Under the pieces are notes generated by a model. It had not been told where the DNA came from, did not search any database, and saw nothing but the letters and a program-made list of their open reading frames with translations. 12,169 nucleotides of DNA. Source: DATKMG01 sp035541995 (GTDB lineage: Bacteria; Acidobacteriota; Terriglobia; Versatilivoradales; Versatilivoraceae). Positions 6,474 through 12,169 of the stretch are shown piece by piece (the stretch's first letter is position 1; the number at the start of each line of letters is the position of its first letter). The stretch spans positions 1 through 12,169 of the forward strand of contig DATKMG010000633.1 of NCBI GenBank assembly GCA_035541995.1. The letters run 5' to 3'. The translations under genes and the position numbers were made by a program.

Positions 6474-6719
6474 GGGACAATAGGTAGATTGCTGAAGAGG
6501 ATCAATCGGACAGGATCGAAGAGAACCTAAGTTCCGCTTTGCCACCAGTGGAGATTCGATTTAGATAGATTCCCCTCTCGATCAGAAGCTGGGGGAACAT
6601 TCCATCTGCGCTATGAACATGATACGGCAGGGAGGTGCTGCTGCACGTTCGGCTTAGGGTTCCGACTGCTGACGCGGCAGCGCGTCCCTGCCTTTGAATT
6701 TATTCACAGCTTCTCAGTA
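6474..6719. other. Gene-free stretch between vapC and the convergent DUF1080 gene
   Basis: No frame with a credible start and ribosome binding site is seen here. The notable content is the long hairpin at 6626-6692. The remainder (6474-6625) shows no recognisable feature. Confidence 0.55.
6626..6692. repeat. Long imperfect hairpin (19-bp stem), possible REP-like or structured intergenic element
   Basis: Bases 6626-6644 pair with 6674-6692 as a 19-bp stem with one G-G mismatch (6634/6684) and two G-U pairs. It starts as GGCAGGGA against TCCCTGCC and continues GCTGC against GCAGC. Inside the 29-nt loop TCGG (6649-6652) can pair with CCGA (6662-6665). A competing perfect hairpin, GACGCG-GCAG-CGCGTC (6671-6686), shares its 3' side. 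It lies between convergent genes, which suits a bidirectional terminator, but no T-tract follows on either strand. A repetitive extragenic palindrome or a small mobile-element remnant is equally possible. Confidence 0.5.
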
Positions 6720-8201
6720 TTACGGTCCCCTACGCTGGGCCGGTTTCTGTCCATCGGGTTTAGGCATGAACATGTCTTTCCAGGTCAACCCGCATTCCTT
6801 CACCATGTCCAAGCCATATTCCAGACGACCCAGGTTGCTATCCGCGTTGTTGGTCCCCAGTGAGAATTTAATCCCGGCTGCTTTTGCTCTCTTGATAAAG
6901 GCAGGACTGGGAATCCGATAGCGGCTGTTGATCTCGATCGCCACCGAGTTCTTCCGGGCTGCGTCTATGACCCGCTGCATCCTCTCGGGGGTCCAGAGCT
7001 GGTCGTACTCGCTGGCAATACATTCGGGCAAGAACGTCGGATTGACGTAGATGTCAATCGGCTCATTGTTTAACACTCCCAGGATACGATCGATATACAT
7101 TTCCATAAAGGCTTGCTTATCTGGAATCTCAACTTCCTGGTTGATCCAAAGCCGGACGCGCTTGCCCCGATCGTCAGTAAATGTCATTGCGTCAGTAAAA
7201 ACGTAGTCGAATTTGGCAATCGCTTGCTTGGAAAAGAGCTTCACCCATTCTCGCCCTTCAGCCTGCATTCCGAGGAAGATAGGTTGACCTTGGTATTGCT
7301 TCAGAAATTCGTCGATTCCGGCGTCGTTAGTGATAGGAAAGCCCACACCGCAATTCGGCGCGACGCCATAGTTGATACCGGTTTTCCGGGATTCCACCAG
7401 AGCATCCTCCAAGGTCAGGCCTCCCTTCAAGTGAACGTGGAAGTCGACGAGAGGGAAATTGTCACGGGCTAGTCGAAGCACCTGGATTTCTCTCTCGTCT
7501 AATACGGGAGACTTTTGAGTCTCAGCTGCCGATGCTTCAGGGATGGGTTTTACGCGAATATTTCTGAAAAATGCCTTGGATCCCGGATCGTGACATTGCA
7601 GGGCAAAAGTACCCTCCGATAAGACTCTGCCCTGATCCTCGCTTTCCTGAAAAGGTTTTTCCGGTTCCAGGTAGTCAACCAGGAGAGTATCGTTGATGCG
7701 GACCCAGACGTGTTTTTGCAGGACTTTCAGGTAAATCGTGAACCATTCGTTGTCCCTCACAATACTCTTGTACTGGTTTCTAATGCCGTACAGGCTTCCT
7801 GTCTTCTTCATTTCACGGTAGTCACCTTCACCTTTATGCGTATTGTTGATTTGGATTTCGAATCCTTTTTGAGGCCATCCACTTTGCTGGTATTGTGAAT
7901 GGAAATAGACTCCTGAATTGGCACCCGGTCGAGCCATCACTTCAACCATGAATTCGAAGTTCTTGAATTTCGGCTCGGAACCGCTTCCGATGTAGAATAA
8001 ATGAGCCCTTGGGCCATCGGTTGCGATCTGGCCGTCGATCACTTTAAACGAGCCAGCAGACTCGCTAGCTTTCCATCCCTGGAGACTCCTGCCGTCAAAC
8101 AATGAGATCCACTCCGAAGAGCTTGACGAGGGCTGACTTGCGGCTAAGGCATTTCCAGCAGCAACCATAAACAGCAAGAGGGTTAAAAAACGATTCAACA
8201 T
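6720..8201 (-). CDS. Secreted DUF1080 (3-keto-disaccharide hydrolase) domain fused to a PHP-like metal-dependent domain
   Basis: The 493-residue protein starts with a signal peptide (1-20; 'FLTLLLFMVAAGNALA' before the likely cut), so it works in the periplasm or outside. Residues about 29-218 form a DUF1080 beta-sandwich: 'WISLFDGRSLQGWKA' (31-45), 'NSGVYFHS' (95-102), 'GFEIQINN' (113-120), 'TGSLYGI' (134-140), 'FFRNIRVKPI' (211-220). This domain is annotated as 3-keto-glycoside hydrolase, acting with sugar oxidoreductases on oxidised disaccharides. Residues about 250-480 resemble a PHP or amidohydrolase-like domain: 'VDFHVHLKGGL' with H255 and H257, then E315, D337, E423 and 'GTNNADSNLG' (449-458) as likely metal-site residues. 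The fusion suggests two hydrolytic steps in one exported enzyme. AAGGAG lies a few bases before the ATG. It is divergent from the TPR gene. Domain one is firm; domain two is inferred from motifs. Confidence 0.82.
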   Translation of the reverse strand: MLNRFLTLLLFMVAAGNALAASQPSSSSSEWISLFDGRSLQGWKASESAGSFKVIDGQIATDGPRAHLFYIGSGSEPKFKNFEFMVEVMARPGANSGVYFHSQYQQSGWPQKGFEIQINNTHKGEGDYREMKKTGSLYGIRNQYKSIVRDNEWFTIYLKVLQKHVWVRINDTLLVDYLEPEKPFQESEDQGRVLSEGTFALQCHDPGSKAFFRNIRVKPIPEASAAETQKSPVLDEREIQVLRLARDNFPLVDFHVHLKGGLTLEDALVESRKTGINYGVAPNCGVGFPITNDAGIDEFLKQYQGQPIFLGMQAEGREWVKLFSKQAIAKFDYVFTDAMTFTDDRGKRVRLWINQEVEIPDKQAFMEMYIDRILGVLNNEPIDIYVNPTFLPECIASEYDQLWTPERMQRVIDAARKNSVAIEINSRYRIPSPAFIKRAKAAGIKFSLGTNNADSNLGRLEYGLDMVKECGLTWKDMFMPKPDGQKPAQRRGP

Positions 8202-8237
8202 GAGTTCTCCTTATTCTCTCTGTTTTAGTACCGGCCA

Positions 8238-8327
8238 TTGGAACTGTCCACGTAGAGCCTATTTCAGCCTTATCGGACTGTCGAGCGGATTTTGGGGCAT
8301 CAGGTTTGGTTAGAAAGTACAGTCCAA
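8238..8327. repeat. Three ACTGT(C)-type repeats in the divergent promoter region
   Basis: TTGGAACTGT (8238-8247), GGACTGT (8275-8281) and, inverted, ACAGTCCAA (8319-8327) lie within 90 bp between the divergent DUF1080 and TPR genes. The first and third are near-complements, with a one-base length difference. A shared operator is possible. No strong promoter hexamers could be fixed for either gene. Confidence 0.25.
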
Positions 8328-8378
8328 ATCTGATATCCTAAATGAAAAAGCAGTCGAAGGGTGCCCGGAGACGAGCCT

Positions 8379-9458
8379 ATGAACTTGCCAATAATCTCTA
8401 ATTACCTGGCTTTGAGCCTGATCTGCGCAATGGGCTTTAGTCAAGCAACGTCCACCCAACCCGCGCAAAAGCAGGGAAATGAGGAAAACAAGCCGAGCAC
8501 CCCGACCATGCAACTCTATGATGTTCCGCCGGTCAAAGAATCCTCGGGCGAAACCCCGGAGGAATCGGCCGATTACCTGAAACTCTCCCAAATCTCCGAG
8601 CCTGCGGCTGGAGCACAATTGATTGAAGATTTTCTCAAGAAATACCCCAGTTCAAAACGGGCTCCACTCCTGCATTACGGAGCCGTGAGTATTTACCAGC
8701 AACTCAATAACTACGACAAGCTGGTAGAGCACGGAGAAAAGTTCCTGGAAACCTCGCCTTCCAATATCGCGGTGCTGTCTACCCTGGGGCTGGCTTATGC
8801 CTCTCACGGCGAGGTTGACAAGTCCACGGAAAAAGCGACCAAGGCGATTGGCTTACTCGACAGTCTGGCCAAGCCGGCGAGTGTTACGGACGAAGCACGT
8901 TGGACTAACCAGCGCAATCAGTTTTTAGCAATGAACTATGCCTGCCTGGGGATGTCCTCATACACAACTTATGAGCTGGAGAGAAAGAAGGAAAAGGAAT
9001 TAGAGGCTGCCAACCAAGGGAAGCCGCCGGCGACTCTACCTGCAGGGACTCCCTCTAGCAAAGAAACCGGTTCTGAGCCGACAAAGCAACCAACACCTCA
9101 TACCAGTTCTAAGTCAGATATCAGTCTGGCCAAGTCACTGGGGTACTTCACAAAGGCAGTCGAATACCAACCCCGTTACGACTATGCTCAGTTTCAGCTC
9201 GGAGTGATTTATGCGCGTCGAAGCGAGGTGGACAAAGCCATTGACGCATTTGCTAAAGCTCACGTGATTGGTGGCGGCTTCGCCTCAATGGCCAAGCAGA
9301 ATCTGGAAGTGGTCTACAAAGTGAAGAACAAGAACTCGCTTGATGGGATAGACCAGGTCCTGGCCAAGGCCAAGGAAGAACTTCCGCCTATCCCGCCTCC
9401 TCCCTCGGCTAAGCCTGACCCTCCTCCCTCTGACCAACCCCAAGGGCAGGGTCGTTGA
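8379..9458 (+). CDS. Exported TPR-repeat protein with proline-rich tail
   Basis: The 359-residue protein has an N-terminal hydrophobic segment (about 4-22, 'IISNYLALSLICAMGFSQA') that reads as a signal peptide, followed by a low-complexity linker (23-60). Tetratricopeptide-like helices occupy about 75-160 ('LLHYGAVSIYQQLNNYDKLVEHGEKFL', 'STLGLAYASHGEVDKSTEKATKAI' in essence) and about 250-315 ('LGYFTKAVEYQPRYDYAQFQLGVIYARRSEVDKAIDAFAKA'), split by a Lys/Glu/Pro/Thr-rich linker (203-248). The tail (336-359) is proline-rich. TPR proteins are protein-interaction scaffolds, so the role here is probably envelope assembly or binding of a partner; no enzyme motif is seen. ATG 8379 is chosen because GGAG (8367-8370) lies 8 nt upstream and it places the signal peptide at the N-terminus; GTG 8361 is in frame but has its AGG-type site directly abutting. 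Confidence 0.8.
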   Translation: MNLPIISNYLALSLICAMGFSQATSTQPAQKQGNEENKPSTPTMQLYDVPPVKESSGETPEESADYLKLSQISEPAAGAQLIEDFLKKYPSSKRAPLLHYGAVSIYQQLNNYDKLVEHGEKFLETSPSNIAVLSTLGLAYASHGEVDKSTEKATKAIGLLDSLAKPASVTDEARWTNQRNQFLAMNYACLGMSSYTTYELERKKEKELEAANQGKPPATLPAGTPSSKETGSEPTKQPTPHTSSKSDISLAKSLGYFTKAVEYQPRYDYAQFQLGVIYARRSEVDKAIDAFAKAHVIGGGFASMAKQNLEVVYKVKNKNSLDGIDQVLAKAKEELPPIPPPPSAKPDPPPSDQPQGQGR

Positions 9459-9965
9459 TCGTTGGACTCGTCCTGATCTTTCGCGGCTCATTGAAGATGC
9501 CAATAGAATTCGACAGCGCGGTCCGGTTGAGACAACAGGCGTTCACAGTGACCTCCTGCCTGCTAATCTCGCGTGAAGCTCCAGGTTCCTCAAGCGGAAA
9601 CGCCCCGGGCTCCTAAATCATAGTCCACAAATCTCTTTCGTTTTTTTGTCTGCTCACGCATAATGAAGCAGTCGGTGATCCCCTAATTCAGTAAAACACA
9701 AAGAGTGGATTCTTGGTCACCCTTGGGTTCCCGTGCTAGAGATCAATCTCCAGAACGATCGTCTACAGGTGAATTGAGATCTGAATCAAGGCGGCTGCCG
9801 AAGGGATTATCGCAGCAAGTCATGGTGGTGGGTCATCCACTAACGACATTGTCAGCGGGAAATCCAACAGTGGGGGCTCCGCGGTAGTGACATTGGAAAG
9901 AACATTGGGCTTTGCGTTGGAATTGAGGAAATAGTGCTTTGAGTTTGTGAAGAAAGGCGGCCAAC
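9459..9965. other. Intergenic stretch without a supported gene
   Basis: These 507 bp follow the TPR gene. A run of seven T (9641-9647) has no convincing hairpin before it, so a terminator is only a possibility. Codon-like stretches appear (9457-9576 and 9845-9930) but lack start codons or ribosome binding sites; they may be chance or decayed remnants. No tRNA, repeat array or insertion sequence is seen. Confidence 0.5.
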
Positions 9966-11021
9966 GTGATACTAAGATGCCTGACAATCCTGCTAACGGC
10001 CAGTTTCATCGGTCATCCTGTTCTCTATGCTGCGCAGATAAGCCCTCCGATTCTGGGCTATGTGTTCGACTCTGCTGTCCACGGTCTGCGTCCGATCTGG
10101 GGAATCTGGGGTTCATCCACGGTTGGGGCGCCCCTGGATGCAGAAGGTATCCGATTGTCATTGGCTGCTGTGTCGCCTGGGCAGGACTTTGCCTTGGGGA
10201 TGGGAGAGCATAACAATCAGATCATGCTGTTGAACTTGGATCAAAATCCTGTGGCGGTGACTGTCCTGGCCACTTCGGATTCCGCAATCGAGCGCGTGGT
10301 CTTCAGTCCAATGGGAAACGCTGTTGTGCTAGTGCCAGAGAACCGGCAGAGCCTTTGGTTGATTTCCGGATTGCCCTACTCTCCACGGATTCTCGATCGA
10401 ATTGGGCTTTCGACCCTCCCTGGGACTCTCGGTGTGCTGGGCGTCCGCGATGATGGCCAGCAAATCATTTTGGCAATGCGGGAAGGGGATGGCGATGCCA
10501 TCTATACAAGTGACTCCAAAGGGGAAATGCATGGGCTGGCACGACTCGGGAAGATCACGGCTATAGAGTATATGAGGCAGGGGAACGATGCTCTAATTGC
10601 GGATGCTGGCACCTCAGAGATTCTCAGGATCCGTGACACTGACTTTAAGATGGAACCCTTGGCCACGCTAGCCAGCCAGGGAAAAGGATTAGGGCCAATG
10701 GCCTTAGCGGTGTCTGACGATAATCAGCGTCTCTTCATTGCTGCCGAGGGCCCAGCCCATCTCTATGTTCTAAATCTGCAGAACAGACAAGTCGTGCATC
10801 TTCCTTTTTCAGGGAAGGTGACAGGGCTAAATCGCCTTAAAGGGAACTCCGTTTTCCGCTTGAACGACTTCTCGGGTGAGCCCCTTTTGCTGCTAAATGG
10901 TGAGTTGTTGGAACCCGCCGTCGCCTTTGTGCCGGGACTCAGAAAAGACACCGTCCCGAACGATGGGTTGTTTCAATCTCCTCGTGGGGAACCTCGGCCT
11001 GTCAGGGTGCGTGAAAGGTAG
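9966..11021 (+). CDS. Secreted propeller-like (WD40/YVTN-type) protein of unknown function
   Basis: The 351-residue protein opens with a signal peptide (1-22, 'ILRCLTILLTASFIGHPVLYA'). The mature N-terminus 'PPILGYVFDSAVHGLRPIWG' and 'GSSTVGAPL' (28-57) resembles the opening of secreted acidobacterial beta-propeller-type proteins. The rest alternates short beta strands with Gly/Asp turns: 'VVFSPMGNAVVLVPENRQSLWLI', 'LGVRDDGQQIILAM', 'ALAVSDDNQRLFIAAEGPAHLYVLNL' in essence, spaced about 40-45 residues apart. This fits a WD40/NHL/YVTN propeller with degenerate blades. No catalytic motif is visible; a binding or scaffold role outside the cytoplasm is likely. The start is GTG 9966 with AAAGG about 8 nt before it. 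It lies downstream of the TPR gene in the same direction but 507 bp away, so it is probably transcribed separately. Confidence 0.75.
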   Translation: MILRCLTILLTASFIGHPVLYAAQISPPILGYVFDSAVHGLRPIWGIWGSSTVGAPLDAEGIRLSLAAVSPGQDFALGMGEHNNQIMLLNLDQNPVAVTVLATSDSAIERVVFSPMGNAVVLVPENRQSLWLISGLPYSPRILDRIGLSTLPGTLGVLGVRDDGQQIILAMREGDGDAIYTSDSKGEMHGLARLGKITAIEYMRQGNDALIADAGTSEILRIRDTDFKMEPLATLASQGKGLGPMALAVSDDNQRLFIAAEGPAHLYVLNLQNRQVVHLPFSGKVTGLNRLKGNSVFRLNDFSGEPLLLLNGELLEPAVAFVPGLRKDTVPNDGLFQSPRGEPRPVRVRER

Positions 11022-11147
11022 GCTTCGCAACGAAGGCCGACGTCCACCTTTTCACATTCCGCTCAATCTGGAAAAGCTCGCTCCTTGTTGATTTCTCCCC
11101 CAAACCCAGCGCCAATTTCAAGCAAACCAGCATACCGGTCAATGTGG

Positions 11148-11166
11148 GCAGTGTATTTTACACTGC
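11148..11166. repeat. Perfect short hairpin between convergent genes
   Basis: GCAGTGTA (11148-11155), loop TTT, and TACACTGC (11159-11166) make a perfect 8-bp stem directly adjoining the TAA of the minus-strand HEAT gene. It may stabilise or end transcripts from both sides, but no T-tract follows on either strand. Confidence 0.45.
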
Positions 11167-12169
11167 TTACGAGGAGGACTCAGACAGGCGCGCTTTGGCT
11201 TGCCGGGCCGCTTCCTGAAGCAGAGGATCAGAATCATTTAAGTGCTTGTCGAGTTCCGGCTCCAGAGACTTAATGTGCAATGCCCCGATGGCGTATGCGC
11301 CACGTGACTCCAGCCACGGGTCTTGACTGTGCATCAGTGCTTGCACCGCTTCTTCCTTACTCTCGACCTTTGCGCCCACTACGCGATTGGCCAAGCGCAC
11401 CCGGTCAGCCAAACTCACGTCACTATCCAACAGGGGTACCAGCAACTTGCGAACCTGAGGCTTAAGAATGTTGTCAAGGAATTCGAGAGCATTATCGTGC
11501 ACCACTGGGTCCTTTGATTGCAGTCCAAAATAAGCACTGTGCAAGTCATGCCGGGGAGTGAGCAATTGCATCAAGCGAAAGATCCGTTCGACTTCCTGGT
11601 TCATCGACTCTCTGAAGCCCACAGCCGCGATATCTCCGCACTCAGAGTGTCCGCCCAGTGTCCCCAGGATCTGATAGGAGCGATAGTGGCCCATAATCTC
11701 AGCTGCAAGGACAGTCTCAATCATGGAAGAATCCAGATCAACCTCTGGGTGTAAGCGACGCAGTTTGTTGAGTGACGAGATAATGCGGAGCCGGAGCACT
11801 GTGTCGCCCTCAAGTAAGCTCTCCGTCAAAACGCGGGCTGCTTCCTGCGTCCCGATGCGCACTAGCACGGCTGGGATTGAGCGCCGAAGTTCGATATCTG
11901 TAGAATGATCCGATAAGTAATCGCTCAGAGTGCCGACGATTCCATCTTCGAATTTAGCCAATGCCTTGATGACGGCCGGCTGAATCTGAGGGTCGCTCAA
12001 GCGTCGCAGCAGGTGGGGAATAAATCGCCGCTGCCTGAGTTTGCCCACGGTCTTGATCGCGGCGGACTCCACTTCAATTTCCGGGTCGTCCAGCAAAATC
12101 CGCAACTGTTGTTCGAAACAGTCCGGCAGTGAACCAAGCAGTCGAGCAGCAGCCAAACGAGTTTTTTGG
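11167..12169 (-). CDS. Partial HEAT-repeat protein (C-terminal part), possibly of an Npt-type nucleotide transporter
   Basis: The frame is open to the right edge: translation from 12168 begins Q-K-T-R-L-A-A-A, so the TTG at 12156 is internal and the N-terminus is missing. The roughly 333 residues are almost entirely HEAT-like helical pairs: 'EIEVESAAIKTVGKLRQRRFIPHL', 'ALAKFEDGIVGTLSDYL', 'RRSIPAVLVRIGTQEAARVL', 'DPWLESRGAYAIGAL' and 'SDPLLQEAARQAKARL' in essence. The middle section 'MGHYRSYQILGTLGG', 'SAYFGLQSKDPVVHDNALEFLDN' and 'LKPQVRKLLVPLLD' recalls the HEAT tail carried by some Npt1/Npt2 (ATP/ADP translocase-like) proteins of Acidobacteriota and related phyla. No transmembrane helix is in the visible part, so that origin is an inference; an HEAT-only scaffold is the alternative. 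It converges on the propeller gene. Confidence 0.75.
   Translation of the reverse strand, partial: QKTRLAAARLLGSLPDCFEQQLRILLDDPEIEVESAAIKTVGKLRQRRFIPHLLRRLSDPQIQPAVIKALAKFEDGIVGTLSDYLSDHSTDIELRRSIPAVLVRIGTQEAARVLTESLLEGDTVLRLRIISSLNKLRRLHPEVDLDSSMIETVLAAEIMGHYRSYQILGTLGGHSECGDIAAVGFRESMNQEVERIFRLMQLLTPRHDLHSAYFGLQSKDPVVHDNALEFLDNILKPQVRKLLVPLLDSDVSLADRVRLANRVVGAKVESKEEAVQALMHSQDPWLESRGAYAIGALHIKSLEPELDKHLNDSDPLLQEAARQAKARLSESSS

Noticed and set aside
9457..9576. Coding-like stretch just after the TPR stop ('...LSRLIEDANRIRQRGPVETTG...')
   Set aside because: There is no ATG, GTG or TTG between the preceding in-frame stop and this stretch, and no ribosome binding site. The TPR protein already ends sensibly in a proline-rich tail. 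A frameshift or remnant cannot be excluded.
9641..9647. T7 run as a Rho-independent terminator of the TPR gene
   Set aside because: Only a 3-bp GCG-GAAA-CGC stem is found upstream, about 30 nt away, which is not a terminator hairpin.
9705..9887. 60-residue plus-strand frame between the TPR and propeller genes
   Set aside because: It begins at a GTG without a Shine-Dalgarno, is rich in Ser and Arg without any recognisable fold, and looks like chance.
11015..11217. Stop-free frame after the propeller gene ('...SSLLVDFSPKPSANF...')
   Set aside because: It has no start codon near its beginning and runs into the opposite-strand HEAT gene; 66 codons without a stop can occur by chance.

Overview
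The window looks like chromosomal DNA of a free-living, probably soil-type bacterium with roughly 50% GC. I favour Acidobacteriota, possibly the Solibacter/Bryobacter side. The reasons are a secreted DUF1080 (3-keto-disaccharide hydrolase) protein fused to a PHP-like domain, a secreted propeller-like protein opening with a 'GYVFD...LRP..G..G...LGAP' type N-terminus that I associate with acidobacterial proteins, and a HEAT-repeat tail resembling Npt-type nucleotide transporters. This placement is an inference from protein style. No rRNA or other phylogenetic marker is present.

Layout, left to right. (1) At 1-492 on the minus strand is the 5' part of a gene that runs off the left edge and starts with GTG behind a good ribosome binding site. 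It resembles the N-terminal half of a B12-binding radical SAM protein. (2) A divergent intergenic region (493-878) carries a convincing promoter on each strand plus several inverted and direct repeats. (3) A plus-strand cluster at 879-5680 is tightly packed. It encodes an ECF-sigma-like protein with a C-terminal anti-sigma-type zinc finger, a fused PxpB-PxpC (5-oxoprolinase/KipI-KipA type), an FAH-superfamily enzyme of the 2-dehydro-3-deoxy-sugar-acid dehydratase type, and a tryptophanase/tyrosine phenol-lyase family enzyme whose specificity residues read as tryptophanase. (4) A textbook VapB-VapC toxin-antitoxin pair (5834-6473) has its own promoter. (5) A gene-free stretch (6474-6719) holds a strong long-range hairpin. 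(6) A secreted DUF1080-PHP-like fusion lies on the minus strand. (7) Divergent from it is an exported TPR protein, followed by about 500 bp without a gene, then a secreted propeller-like protein. (8) At the right edge is the C-terminal part of a HEAT-repeat protein on the minus strand.

The most interesting unit is the 879-5680 cluster. It is a candidate catabolic operon in which a biotin-independent lactamase-type subunit pair (PxpBC, with its usual partner PxpA absent from the window), an FAH enzyme and a PLP-dependent beta-eliminating lyase sit behind a self-contained sigma-like regulator. Together they suggest breakdown of an amino-acid-derived or lactam-like compound to pyruvate and ammonia. 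The substrate cannot be read from the sequence.
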